From positions 248,001 through 312,000 of the forward strand of contig NZ_FRCX01000005.1 in NCBI RefSeq assembly GCF_900143065.1: DNA of 64,000 nt. Reading direction: 5' to 3'. Positions 34,773 to 43,940 of the stretch are shown here, piece by piece. Origin of the DNA: Duganella sacchari (GTDB taxonomy: Bacteria; Pseudomonadota; Gammaproteobacteria; Burkholderiales; Burkholderiaceae_D). A program made the translations under genes and the position numbers. The notes beneath the pieces were generated by a model. That model ran no database searches. It was not told where the DNA came from and saw nothing but the letters and a program-made list of their open reading frames with translations. Within the stretch, counting starts at the first letter, position 1. Each line of letters begins with the position of its first letter.

Positions 34773-35612
34773 ATGGACACCAATCAGGAACAAGCTACCT
34801 TGTGGAACGGCATTGCCGGCCGCGCGTGGGTAGATAAAAAGGACGTGCTGGACCACCTGTTCCAGCCGGTCACCGCGCTACTGCTGGAAGAAGTCTGCGC
34901 CTGCGCGCCCACCGATGTTCTCGACATTGGCTGCGGCACCGGCGCGGCCACGCTGGCCCTGTCGCAGCGCCTGCGTGGACATGGTCACGTGACCGGCATC
35001 GACATCTCCGCCACGATGATTGCCACCGCCAATACACACGCTGACGCTGACGCCGACGCCAGCTTCATATGCGCAGACGCCCAGACCCACGCATTCACGC
35101 CGGCCAGCTACGATGTCCTGATGTCGCGCTTCGGCGTCATGTTCTTTGAAGACCCGGTAAGCGCATTCCGCAACCTGCGCACGGCGGCAACCGCGCAGGC
35201 GAAACTGCGGCTTGCCGCATGGCGCAGCCCCGCCGAGAATCCCTTCATGACGATGGCCGAGCAGGCTGCCGCGCCCTTCCTGCCGCCAGCGCCAGCACGC
35301 GCCGCCAGCGCGCCCGGACAGTTCGGGTTTGCCGACGGTCAGCGCGTACAGACCATACTGGAACAAAGCGGCTGGCAGCACATCGAGATACGTGCCATCG
35401 ATCTGCTGTTGACGATGCCGGAGCAGCACCTGCAAGACTACTTTACGCGCATGGGCCAACTGGGCCGCGTGCTGGATCAGCTGGACGAATCAACACGCCA
35501 GCAAATCATCACGGCCGTACGTGCAGCCTTTGCGCCATTTGTGCATGGCGATGAAGTCCGCTTCACCGCCGCCTGCTGGCTGATCCGCGCCGACGCTGCG
35601 TCAGCAACCTGA
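34773..35612 (+). CDS. Class I SAM-dependent methyltransferase
   Basis: A 279-aa methyltransferase with motif I VLDIGCGTGAATLAL (about residues 50-64), acidic GIDISATM and a DVLMSRFGVMFFED motif. The N-terminus (QATLWNGIAGRAWV) matches the UbiE-like methyltransferases often found beside MerR or ArsR regulators. Start at 34773 after CGAGAGA. Acceptor unknown. Likely controlled by the divergent MerR protein. The 3' end overlaps pqiC by 12 bp. Confidence 0.87.
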   Translation: MDTNQEQATLWNGIAGRAWVDKKDVLDHLFQPVTALLLEEVCACAPTDVLDIGCGTGAATLALSQRLRGHGHVTGIDISATMIATANTHADADADASFICADAQTHAFTPASYDVLMSRFGVMFFEDPVSAFRNLRTAATAQAKLRLAAWRSPAENPFMTMAEQAAAPFLPPAPARAASAPGQFGFADGQRVQTILEQSGWQHIEIRAIDLLLTMPEQHLQDYFTRMGQLGRVLDQLDESTRQQIITAVRAAFAPFVHGDEVRFTAACWLIRADAASAT

Positions 35613-36191
35613 GTTGGCGCCGGCAGCCAGTGCCTTTACGGCCCTGGAGATATCCCCGCCGATGCGCGCAACAGCGCGCCGATGGCCGGCCACCAGTTCA
35701 TCGTAGCCCGCGCCAACCGTCTCCTGCGCCACGCTGCGGCAAGTCAGCACCTGCGTGCTGCCCACCAGGCGCACGCTCCAAACGGCATCAATCAGCGCGT
35801 ACTGTCCCGGCGCAGATTCAAAACGCTGCACATTGGTGCTGATACGGTAGACCGGCGCCTTGTCCGGTACCGGGGAGCGGAAGACATCGATCGTTCCCAG
35901 CTCGCCCGAAATCGTCAGCGATAGGGCCTGGCCTATCTCCGACGCTGGTAACGACGCCCAGCGCTCCAGCTCCAGCAAATCGACGCGGCCAGTCCCCGTC
36001 GTCACCACCAGCTGATTGCGCGCCACCTGCTGCGGCACCGTCACTGCAGGCAGCTCGATGTAATAAGCCGCGCGGACAGCGGGTGCCTGCACCACGCCCA
36101 TGCCGCTACTGAGACTATAAAAATGCTCCGGCGGCGCGCTGGCGCAACCGGCCAGCATCACCACAGCAGCCGCAACGCATGCACGCATCAT
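35601..36191 (-). CDS. pqiC: PqiC-like outer-membrane lipoprotein
   Basis: A 196-aa lipoprotein with lipobox LAGC (Cys about residue 16) and the ABC-transport-auxiliary fold (HFYSLS, YYIELPAVTVPQQVARNQLV). PqiC anchors the PqiB bridge at the outer membrane for intermembrane lipid transport. The ATG overlaps the pqiB stop by 4 bp (ATGA). The gene order pqiA-pqiB-pqiC is conserved. Confidence 0.92.
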   Translation of the reverse strand: MMRACVAAAVVMLAGCASAPPEHFYSLSSGMGVVQAPAVRAAYYIELPAVTVPQQVARNQLVVTTGTGRVDLLELERWASLPASEIGQALSLTISGELGTIDVFRSPVPDKAPVYRISTNVQRFESAPGQYALIDAVWSVRLVGSTQVLTCRSVAQETVGAGYDELVAGHRRAVARIGGDISRAVKALAAGANSGC

Positions 36192-37810
36192 TTCCGCTCC
36201 TCCCGTTTATCCTGCTTCCCGCGTATCAGCGATTCCGGATGCCGCTCCAGATAATCCGACAGCGCATTCAATGACTGCAAGGTCTGCGTCAACTGCTGCA
36301 AGGCTTCGCGCAGATCCGACTGCACCGGTGAATCCTTCTGCAGGAGCTGATCCGCCTCGCTAAACGTCTTGCGCGCCGCGCCCAGGGTGTCTTTCATCTC
36401 CGGCACCACCTGCGCATCGAGCTGCTTGAACAGAATATTCGCGCTCTTCAAGGTATCGCGCAGATTTTTGCCGATGTCTTCAAACGGCACCTTATCCAGC
36501 TTGCGTGCGATGCTCGAAATCTGCGTCTGCAACTCATCCAGGCTGTTTGGCACCGTGGGCACTTCCACCACCTCCTGTGTCAGATCCAGCTTGGCTGGCG
36601 CCGCATTCGGGAAGAAGTCCAGCGCCACATACAGCTGGCCGGTCAGCAGATTCCCCGTGCGCAGCTGCCCGCGCAAGCCGCGCGCCACCAGACGCTCCAG
36701 CACCAGCGGCCCGGCATTGCGTTCGTGGTCACTGGCGATGGTCTGCGCAAAACTGTGGCCCAGCCGTGCTGGATACATGTCCACCGTCACCGGCATGCGG
36801 AAGTTCTTCTTCACCGGATCAAACTCCACGCCCACCGAACGCACCTCGCCCATCACAATGCCGCGGAAGTCCACCGGGGCGCCCGGCGACAAACCGCGCA
36901 AGGACTGGTCGAAATACAGCACCGTGGTAATTGGCACGCCATCCGGCTCGCGCAGCGCACTGGCCTGATCCGCCGCCAGCGCAAACTCGCTGCCGGCCGG
37001 CGCCACAGTGGCTGGCTTCTGCCCGCTAACCGACTCGAACGCAATCCCGCCCACCAGCAGCGCCGCCAGCGATTGGGTATTGACCTTGAAGCCATTTGAA
37101 TCCAGACGTACATCCACACCACTGGCATGCCACCAGCGCGTATTTTTCCCGACATACTGGTCGTACGGCGCGCTGACAAACACCGACATCTGCACGCCGC
37201 GCCCCTTCTCATCCAGATCAAAGCCCGTCACCTGCCCTACCTGTATCCGACGGTAGAAGATCGGTGATCCGACGTCGATGGAGCCCAGCGTATCGCCATG
37301 CAGCGTGTACATGGTGCCCTTCTCATCGCGGCTCACTTGCGGCGGCTTTTCCAGCCCGACGAATTGGGTCTTTGTTTCCTCCGACTTGCCCGCATCAACG
37401 CCAATATAGGAACCCGACAGCAGCGTATTCAGGCCCGACACGCCACTGGCGCCAATACGCGGCTTGACCACCCAGAAGCGCGTATCGGCCGCGATGAAGC
37501 GCTTGGCCTCCTTGCTCATATCGATGGTGACCAGCACATTCGACAAATCGTGCGCCAGCGAAATCGACCGCACCAGGCCGATGTCCACATCCTTGTATTT
37601 GACCTTGGTCTTGCCCGGCTCCAGCCCGTCCGCACTGCGGAAGCTGACGATCACCGTCGGTCCCTGATCCAGCACCATCTTGACCACCAGCGTCAGACCG
37701 ATCAAGGCCGCCAGCAAAGGAATCAGCCAGACCAGCGACGGCAGCCAGCGATTGGCCTTCTCCACATCCGGCTCGGGCAAGGGCGGAGTACCGCTCTCGT
37801 TTTCAGACAT
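36188..37810 (-). CDS. pqiB: PqiB, MCE-domain intermembrane transport protein
   Basis: A 540-aa inner-membrane-anchored periplasmic protein. One helix at about 23-46, then three MCE repeats (VSFRSADGLEPGKTKV; GSIDVGSPIFYRRIQVG; LYFDQSLRGLSPGAPVDF) and a C-terminal coiled coil, the syringe architecture of PqiB. Start at MSENES (37810) with GGAG upstream; it overlaps the pqiA stop by 8 bp. Confidence 0.94.
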   Translation of the reverse strand: MSENESGTPPLPEPDVEKANRWLPSLVWLIPLLAALIGLTLVVKMVLDQGPTVIVSFRSADGLEPGKTKVKYKDVDIGLVRSISLAHDLSNVLVTIDMSKEAKRFIAADTRFWVVKPRIGASGVSGLNTLLSGSYIGVDAGKSEETKTQFVGLEKPPQVSRDEKGTMYTLHGDTLGSIDVGSPIFYRRIQVGQVTGFDLDEKGRGVQMSVFVSAPYDQYVGKNTRWWHASGVDVRLDSNGFKVNTQSLAALLVGGIAFESVSGQKPATVAPAGSEFALAADQASALREPDGVPITTVLYFDQSLRGLSPGAPVDFRGIVMGEVRSVGVEFDPVKKNFRMPVTVDMYPARLGHSFAQTIASDHERNAGPLVLERLVARGLRGQLRTGNLLTGQLYVALDFFPNAAPAKLDLTQEVVEVPTVPNSLDELQTQISSIARKLDKVPFEDIGKNLRDTLKSANILFKQLDAQVVPEMKDTLGAARKTFSEADQLLQKDSPVQSDLREALQQLTQTLQSLNALSDYLERHPESLIRGKQDKREERK

Positions 37811-39095
37811 GCTTCTCTCCATGTGTATCGATAGGATCCCAGATCAGGCGAGGATCGAACTGCATAGACGCGATCATGGTCAGCACCACCACCGCGCAAA
37901 ACGCCAGCGCACCAGGACCGGCCGTGATCACCGCCAGCGACTGGAAGCGCACCAGCGCCACCGTCAGCGTAATGACGAAAATATCCAGCATCGACCAGCG
38001 GCCGACAAACTCCACGATGCGATACAGCACCGTGCGCTGCATCGGCCGCCAGCGTGAGCGCCGCTGCGCTGTCCACGCCAGCAGTGCCAGCGCCGCCAGC
38101 TTCAATACCGGCACCACAATACTGGCTACGAAGATAATCGCCGCCAGGCCTGGCGAACCGCTGGTCCAGAAAAATACAACACCGCTGATGATGGTGTCGT
38201 CCTCCTTGCCAAACAGGGAGTGCGTGTACATCACGGGTAGCAGGTTGGCCGGAATGTACAGGATCGCCGCCGCCAGCAGAAACGCCCAGGTGCGCCCTAC
38301 GCTATCCGGGTGACGGCGATGCAGGCGCGCGCCGCAGCGCGCGCAGTACTGGTGCCGCACCGTGTATTTCAGCGACTCGACCAGCCCGCAGCTATGGCAG
38401 GCCAGCAGCGGCGCACCCTTTGCCAGCGCCGCATAGTGAAACTTCTTCTGCGCCACCCGGCGCGGCCCCGGCAAATGCTCGCCGATATTCCACAAGATTT
38501 TAGGATCGAAAGACACCACGATCGCCAGCATCAGCGTCAACACGCCAAAGGCGAACAGGCCTGGCTGCACCACTACCTCGGCCAGACTGGTCATCTTGAT
38601 GATGGTGATGAGTATGCCGATCATCAGCACTTCCGTCATGCCCCAGCGCCTGGCCAGCCCCACGGCCCGCAGCAGGTGATCGAAACCCGGCGGCCGCACG
38701 CCGTTTCGCAATGACAGCGTCACATACAGCAACGCCCCCAGTTCCACTGCCGGCAGCAGGATGGTGAACAGGAAGACGATGGCCGCGACCAGCTGCATCT
38801 GCTCCGTCCACAGTACGCGGATGGCGCCCAGCAGCGTGGCGCTGGTGCTGTAGCCGCCTACTTCCAGCTGGACGATAGGGAAAAACTGCGCGATCAGGAA
38901 GGTAAACACCGCGCCCATGGTGATGGCCGCCATGCGGCTGGCGTCCGAATGGATGCCGCGGTAAAGGACCGAGCGGCAGCGCACGCATCGCGCTTTTTCG
39001 CGCGGGCGTACCGGACGGCGTTGATGCAGCACGCCGCAATCGTGGCAACTGATTAAATCGTATCGATGCACGGGCGGAGACAGGTTGTAATCCAA
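37803..39095 (-). CDS. pqiA: PqiA, inner-membrane paraquat-inducible protein
   Basis: A 430-aa membrane protein with two homologous halves, each opening with zinc-ribbon CxxC pairs (CHDC...CVRC; CHSC...CARC) followed by four helices. It is part of the PqiABC lipid-trafficking system. No ATG is available in frame: the codon at 39095 is TTG, and a stop lies three codons upstream. The TTG lacks a good ribosome-binding site, so the exact start is uncertain. Confidence 0.9.
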   Translation of the reverse strand: MDYNLSPPVHRYDLISCHDCGVLHQRRPVRPREKARCVRCRSVLYRGIHSDASRMAAITMGAVFTFLIAQFFPIVQLEVGGYSTSATLLGAIRVLWTEQMQLVAAIVFLFTILLPAVELGALLYVTLSLRNGVRPPGFDHLLRAVGLARRWGMTEVLMIGILITIIKMTSLAEVVVQPGLFAFGVLTLMLAIVVSFDPKILWNIGEHLPGPRRVAQKKFHYAALAKGAPLLACHSCGLVESLKYTVRHQYCARCGARLHRRHPDSVGRTWAFLLAAAILYIPANLLPVMYTHSLFGKEDDTIISGVVFFWTSGSPGLAAIIFVASIVVPVLKLAALALLAWTAQRRSRWRPMQRTVLYRIVEFVGRWSMLDIFVITLTVALVRFQSLAVITAGPGALAFCAVVVLTMIASMQFDPRLIWDPIDTHGEKHV

Positions 39096-39175
39096 CCGGC
39101 ATCATACGTCATTCCGCTGCTTAAAACCGTGGGCACTCTGCTAACATAAGCAAAACTCTTTTCGGGAGGACGTCC

Positions 39176-39895
39176 TTGCTTGCCCGCTCCTGCCGCGCCA
39201 TGGCAGTACTGGTACTGACCTGTTCCACAGCTGTCAGCGCCGCTCCCGTGTACAGCTTCGCCAACAGCTATCCCGAGGACTCGCTGGGCATGATCTACAT
39301 TCAGCGCCACATGCAAGCCATCTGCAAGGAGGCGCAGATCCGCTGCACCATAACCGAGCTGCCTTTGCGGCGCTCGCAAGCCATGCTGGCCAACCGTACG
39401 CTGGACGGCGACATTGGCAGGGTTCCCGGGTTTGCGCGCCAGAGTGGCAACATCCTGGTCGATACCCCGGTCATCACCGTCAGCACCTACGCCTTCACGC
39501 GGGCGGATGCTCCCGCAGCCGCCAGCTGGGAACAACTGGCGGCGCACCAACGCTCGGTAGCTTACCGGCGCGGCGTCTACGTTTATCAGAAAAGGCTGGA
39601 AAGCATGGCGGCGACGCTGCGCCCACACGATGTCCCGGATTCAGTCAGTTGCGTGGAAGTCGTCATCCGTGGTCACGATGACGCCTGCCTGCTCGACTCC
39701 GGCGCGATCACCCCTGCCATCAAGGCGCGCATACCGCCGCTGGTCATGCAGGGACCGCTGGAGGCGATGGACCTCTACATCGTCGTCAACGCCGGCAACG
39801 AGAAACTGGCGCGCACCTTGAAGTCCGCCATGGACCGCCTGCGCGCCCGAGGTGTGCCGCAGCAGCTGGAACGTGAGCTGCAGCGCGCCAAATAG
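39176..39895 (+). CDS. Exported substrate-binding-protein-like (SBP_bac_3 type)
   Basis: A 239-aa periplasmic protein with signal peptide to about residue 23 (AVSAAP). It has the solute-binding fold of family 3 (YSFANSYPEDSLGMIY, ELPLRRSQAMLANRTLDGDIGRV, AMDLYIVVNAGNEKLARTLKSAMDRL). No transporter genes are adjacent, so it may be an orphan sensor-like protein, common in this bacterial group. Start TTG at 39176 is supported by GGGAGGA five bases upstream. Confidence 0.82.
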   Translation: MLARSCRAMAVLVLTCSTAVSAAPVYSFANSYPEDSLGMIYIQRHMQAICKEAQIRCTITELPLRRSQAMLANRTLDGDIGRVPGFARQSGNILVDTPVITVSTYAFTRADAPAAASWEQLAAHQRSVAYRRGVYVYQKRLESMAATLRPHDVPDSVSCVEVVIRGHDDACLLDSGAITPAIKARIPPLVMQGPLEAMDLYIVVNAGNEKLARTLKSAMDRLRARGVPQQLERELQRAK

Positions 39896-39911
39896 CGGCG
39901 CCGCTCAAGCC

Positions 39912-40361
39912 TTACTTCGACTTGAGGCTTGACGGCAGTTCCTGGAAGTCGTCGGTCCTGGCCAGCTTCTGCCAGGTCGCCATCAGTGCTGGCGGTGGCG
40001 CAATCAGCTTGCGGGCGGCCAGGTCCAGCCAACCGCCGGTACTGTTCACGCGCGCGGCCAGCTTGCCGTCCGGGCGGATGATGTCGGAGCGCAGTATCCA
40101 GCGGCTGCCGTCTTCCGCCAGGCCGGCCAGCGACAAGGTCACCGTGATCTCTTCCAGCAGCAGCACTTCCTTGACGTAGGCGATTTCGTCCTTCATCACC
40201 ACCGGGCCGATATTGAGCCGCATGAATTCACTCATCGGAAAACCATGCTCCGACAGGAACAGCATGCGTACATCGCCCGATTTGTCGAGGAAAGCGGTAT
40301 TGCGCATATGGCTGTTGAAGTCCATATCGCCCCAGCCAGCCATTAACTTTTTAGAAAACAT
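39912..40361 (-). CDS. Hotdog-fold acyl-CoA thioesterase
   Basis: A 149-aa thioesterase of the 4HBT/FadM type: AGWGDMDFNSHMRNTAFLD near the N-terminus supplies the acidic/His/Asn set (D12, D14, H18, N21). It would hydrolyse an acyl-CoA. Start at MFSKK (40361) with GGAG upstream; it follows the M20 peptidase stop directly, so it is third in the puuD-led operon. Its link to urate metabolism is not obvious. Confidence 0.85.
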   Translation of the reverse strand: MFSKKLMAGWGDMDFNSHMRNTAFLDKSGDVRMLFLSEHGFPMSEFMRLNIGPVVMKDEIAYVKEVLLLEEITVTLSLAGLAEDGSRWILRSDIIRPDGKLAARVNSTGGWLDLAARKLIAPPPALMATWQKLARTDDFQELPSSLKSK

Positions 40362-40362
40362 C

Positions 40363-41592
40363 TCACGCTCCAAGGAAATCGACCAAGGTGCATGCTACCA
40401 CCTTGGTTGCCTTGCGCAGATCTTCCAGATTGAGTCGTTCATCGGCCTTCTTGGCATTCGACTCCGGCACCGTGCGCGGGCCGGCGCCATACAGCACCGC
40501 CGGAATGCCATGCTCACCGTACAGGCGCGCATCCGCATACAGCGGCGTACCTTGTGCCGGGATGGTCTCGCCGATGAAGGTTTGTGCATTCTGCTGGAGG
40601 CTGGCCACCAGCTTTTCCGTGCCCGGACGTTCGCGCAGTGCGTGCGACAGCAGCAGGCGCCGGATCTCCAGCGTAATGCCCGGCACACCCTGCACCGCAT
40701 GCTCGATCAGCGCACGCACCTGCGCTTCCACTTCCACCGGATCTTCTTCCGGGATCATGCGGCGGTCCATCTTCAGCACCACTTTGCCCGGCACGACGTT
40801 GGTGTTGGTGCCGCCGTCGATACGGCCCACCAGCATGGTCGGCGAATCGATGCCGGCGATGTTCGATTTGATCTTTTTGAGTTCCGGCAGCTGGCCGTAG
40901 ATCGCATTCAGTATCCGCGTCGCCGCCTGCAGCGCATCGTGGCCCGTCTCCGGCATCGCGCCGTGGCCAGACTTGCCGTGTACCGAGATCTCCAGCTGCA
41001 GACAGGCGTTGTGCGCGGTGACGATGTTGTAGCTGAAGCCAGCCGCAATCACATAATCCGGCCGGGTCAGCTTTTGCTCAAGCAGCCAGCCCGGCCCCAG
41101 CAGGCCGCCGAATTCCTCGTCGTACGTGAAGTGCAGCTCCAGCGCGCCCTTGAGCGGCACACCCAGAGCCTCCAGCGCGCGCGTGGCAAAGATGTAGGTC
41201 GCAAAGTCGCACTTGGACACCGCCGCCGCACGGCCATAGATATAACCATCGGCCACCACGCCACCATATGGCGGATAGGTCCAGTTGTCGCCCGGCGGCA
41301 CCACGTCGCCATGCGCGTTCAGCGCCACGGTCGGTCCACCCGCCGCATAAGGGCGGCGCACGATCAGATTGGTGATGGTCTCCATGCCGTAATCGCGCAC
41401 GGTCTGCTCAGGCACGGCATGCTTTTCCGCCGTCCAGCCATAGGTCTTGACCAGATCCGCCACCATGTCCGCATGCGGCGCATTATTCCCCGGCGGCGTA
41501 TCGGTCGGTACGCGCAGCAGCTGCTGCAGCACGCCAACTTCTTCGTCAAAGTGTGCATCGATCCACTGCGCCAGTTGTTCTTTCGTGTTCAT
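40363..41592 (-). CDS. M20-family metallopeptidase with atypical metal motif
   Basis: A 409-aa ArgE/DapE/ACY1-type amidohydrolase. H94-x-D96 (LNAHGDV) and E159-E160 (YDEEFGG) are present. The usual GRGxxDxK segment reads GRAAAVSK (120-127), so the metal-bridging Asp is replaced by Val, with an Asp three residues later (KCDFA). Homologues with VSKxDFA are remembered, so this may be a subfamily trait. Located 11 nt downstream of puuD; possibly acts on an N-acyl or ureido compound. ATG 41592 has AAGGA upstream. Confidence 0.8.
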   Translation of the reverse strand: MNTKEQLAQWIDAHFDEEVGVLQQLLRVPTDTPPGNNAPHADMVADLVKTYGWTAEKHAVPEQTVRDYGMETITNLIVRRPYAAGGPTVALNAHGDVVPPGDNWTYPPYGGVVADGYIYGRAAAVSKCDFATYIFATRALEALGVPLKGALELHFTYDEEFGGLLGPGWLLEQKLTRPDYVIAAGFSYNIVTAHNACLQLEISVHGKSGHGAMPETGHDALQAATRILNAIYGQLPELKKIKSNIAGIDSPTMLVGRIDGGTNTNVVPGKVVLKMDRRMIPEEDPVEVEAQVRALIEHAVQGVPGITLEIRRLLLSHALRERPGTEKLVASLQQNAQTFIGETIPAQGTPLYADARLYGEHGIPAVLYGAGPRTVPESNAKKADERLNLEDLRKATKVVACTLVDFLGA

Positions 41593-41603
41593 TTCTCGTT
41601 CCT

Positions 41604-42812
41604 TCATTTCGCACCGGCCTCGTACCACGCAGCGATCTGCGCGCGTTCGGCATCGGTCATATTGGTCAGGTTAGCCAGCGGCATCGCCTTGGTCTGCACT
41701 ACCTGCTTGTAGATTTTTTCTGCACCCTGGTGAATCTGGTCCGCGTTATCGAATGTCACACCCAGCGGCGCAGTGGCAAAACCGGCCTGTGTAGGATGCG
41801 CCGAGTGGCACGCTACGCAGCGCTGCTCGATCACCGTTTTCACCTTGGCGAATTCCGCCGCCGGATCCGCCGCAGGCGCCACCGCAACTGGCTTGGCCGG
41901 TGCAATCGCCACCGCGACACCAGCCAGCAGCGCCACGCCGATGGCTGGATAGCGCCACTCCACGCGCCCTTTGTGGCGCAGATTGAAGAAGTGGCGAATG
42001 AAGACGCCGGCCGCCATGATAAAGGCCAGCACCAGCCACGCATGGTCATTCCGGTAAGTCATCGCATAGTGGTTGCTGATCATGATGAACAGCACCGGCA
42101 GCGTGAAATAGTTATTGTGTACGCTGCGCTGCTTGGCTTTCTGGCCGTGTACCGGGTCCGGCATGCGGCCGGCCGACATGGCTTCCACCATCTTGCGCTG
42201 GCCAGGAATAATCAACATCAGCACATTGCCCACCATGATGGTGCCGATCAGCGCACCAATGTGGATGTAGGCCGCACGCCCGCTCAGCACGTGCGTGAGG
42301 CCATAGGCCGCCGCCACGATCAGCGCAAAGATCACCACACCAAACCAGCCATCGCGCTTGCCCAGCGGCGAGCGGCACAGCAGGTCATACGCGGTCCAGC
42401 CGATCACCAGCGTGCCGACGCCGATACCCACGGCCTGCAAACTGCTGATGTCCGCGACCGACTTATCGATCATCATGGCTTGCGCGTTGAAGTAGTAGGC
42501 AATGGTCAGCAGCGCGATCCCGGACAGCCAGGTGGAGTAAGCCTCCCATTTAAACCAGTGCAGTTCTTTCGGCAGCTCGGCCGGCGCCACCAGGTACTTC
42601 TGCGGATTATAGAAACCGCCGCCATGAACGGCCCACAGCTCACCCGATACACCCTTCTTCGCCAGTTCCGAACCGGGCGCCGGCGGACGGATGGAATTGT
42701 CCAGCCACACAAAGTAGAACGAGGCGCCTATCCAGGCGATGCCGGTGATGATATGCAGCCAGCGCACCAGCAGGTTTGCCCACTCAAGGCCGTACGGGAT
42801 CAGATATTCCAT
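41604..42812 (-). CDS. puuD: Urate hydroxylase PuuD (membrane, cytochrome c domain)
   Basis: Oxidises urate to 5-hydroxyisourate. The 402-aa protein has an N-terminal multi-helix membrane domain (LVRWLHIITGIAWIGASFYF; HIGALIGTIMVGN; about eight helices) and a C-terminal cytochrome c domain with CVACH (haem), matching PuuD. Electrons probably pass to the respiratory chain instead of O2-derived peroxide. Divergent from a LysR regulator, with a TTTGAC dyad 5 nt before the ATG. HIU hydrolase and allantoinase genes are not in the window. Confidence 0.93.
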   Translation of the reverse strand: MEYLIPYGLEWANLLVRWLHIITGIAWIGASFYFVWLDNSIRPPAPGSELAKKGVSGELWAVHGGGFYNPQKYLVAPAELPKELHWFKWEAYSTWLSGIALLTIAYYFNAQAMMIDKSVADISSLQAVGIGVGTLVIGWTAYDLLCRSPLGKRDGWFGVVIFALIVAAAYGLTHVLSGRAAYIHIGALIGTIMVGNVLMLIIPGQRKMVEAMSAGRMPDPVHGQKAKQRSVHNNYFTLPVLFIMISNHYAMTYRNDHAWLVLAFIMAAGVFIRHFFNLRHKGRVEWRYPAIGVALLAGVAVAIAPAKPVAVAPAADPAAEFAKVKTVIEQRCVACHSAHPTQAGFATAPLGVTFDNADQIHQGAEKIYKQVVQTKAMPLANLTNMTDAERAQIAAWYEAGAK

Positions 42813-42816
42813 GTAA

Positions 42817-42830
42817 TTTGACAGGTCAAA
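42817..42830. promoter_or_regulatory. TTTGAC-AG-GTCAAA dyad in the puuD leader
   Basis: Perfect 6-bp arms with a 2-bp spacer, only 4 nt upstream of the puuD ATG, where a ribosome-binding site would be expected and none is seen. It may be a regulator site or a small RNA hairpin affecting translation. Direct repeats ATTAGA at 42882 and 42892 are further possible LysR contacts. Confidence 0.35.
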
Positions 42831-42929
42831 GATGTGGCTAATTTACAGAAGATAAACGGATTTGATTCCTACTACATGAACATTAGAGTATATTAGACAT
42901 ATCCGATCCCGTATAACATTAGTCTGCTC

Positions 42930-43868
42930 ATGTCCGCTTTGCCGCAACACCTGGACCTCCACCTGATCCGCATTCTCTATCTGCTGCTGGTGGAGAAGAA
43001 CGTCTCCCGCGTCGCCCTCAAACTGAATCAGCCGCAGCCTTCGATCTCCGCATCGCTGCGCAAGCTGCGCGAGCTGACGGGCGATCCGCTGCTGGTGCGT
43101 GGCGCGCGCGGCATGGTGCCGACCCAGCACGGTGAAAGCCTGCTTGCACCGGCAAAGCGCATTCTCGACGAAACCGAGAATCTCTTCCTCAAGAAAGCAC
43201 CTTTCGTACCACAGGAAGAGGCGCGCACCTTCCACGTCGCCGCGCCGGATTATCTGGACAGCCAGTTCCTGCCCAACCTGGTGGCGGCGCTGCGCCGCGG
43301 CTCGCCCAATAGCCGCATCAGGATTCACAGCCTCGGCCCCGGCGTCGATTACGTGCGCCTGCTGTCCGATGGCGACATGGACCTGGTCATCGCCAACTGG
43401 GACGAGCCGCCCGAGCATCTGCACATGTCCAAGCTGTTCGAGGACCCCATCATCTGCATGATGCGCGCCGACTGCCCGTATGCGCTGCGCACCGCCAGCG
43501 ACAAGATGACCATGGACGATTACCTCACGCTGCCGCATGTGGCGCCCACGCAGATCCTGCCCGGCTACCTCGGCGTCATTGATGATTACCTGGAGCGCCA
43601 GGGCTTGCAGCGCAACGTGGTGGTCGAGTCGGCGTACTTCGGCCTGATCCCGAATATGCTGGCGCAGACCGACCTGGTACTCACCACCGGCAGCCAGTTC
43701 GTGCGCCACTATGAAAAGCAGATGCCGTTGAAGACCTACACGGTGCCGGTGAAATTCCCGGCCATGCGCTTCTACCAGTTGTGGCATGAACGCGTGCATC
43801 AGGCGCCGGAACACAAATGGCTGCGCGACCAGGTCGCCGCCGCCGCCAAGTCGCTGGCGCAGAAGTAA
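42930..43868 (+). CDS. LysR-family regulator of the urate locus
   Basis: A 312-aa LysR protein: HTH SRVALKLNQPQPSISASLRKLREL, ligand domain RTFHVAAPDYLDSQFLPNLV and VDYVRLLSDGDMDLVIAN. Divergent from puuD and 72 nt upstream of the UraD-AllC fusion, so it likely controls both sides in response to a purine intermediate. Confidence 0.9.
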   Translation: MSALPQHLDLHLIRILYLLLVEKNVSRVALKLNQPQPSISASLRKLRELTGDPLLVRGARGMVPTQHGESLLAPAKRILDETENLFLKKAPFVPQEEARTFHVAAPDYLDSQFLPNLVAALRRGSPNSRIRIHSLGPGVDYVRLLSDGDMDLVIANWDEPPEHLHMSKLFEDPIICMMRADCPYALRTASDKMTMDDYLTLPHVAPTQILPGYLGVIDDYLERQGLQRNVVVESAYFGLIPNMLAQTDLVLTTGSQFVRHYEKQMPLKTYTVPVKFPAMRFYQLWHERVHQAPEHKWLRDQVAAAAKSLAQK

Positions 43869-43940
43869 GCGCAATGATATAAACCTTACGGCATACCGCA
43901 TATATTGCGGCGGCGCTGGCACGATATGATGGAGCTTATG

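Noticed and set aside
39894..39932. AGCGGCGCCGCT palindrome and a TCAAGCC/GGCTTGA pair near the convergent ends at 39.9 kb
   Set aside because: Partly within coding sequence, with short arms and no T-tract; too weak to call a terminator.
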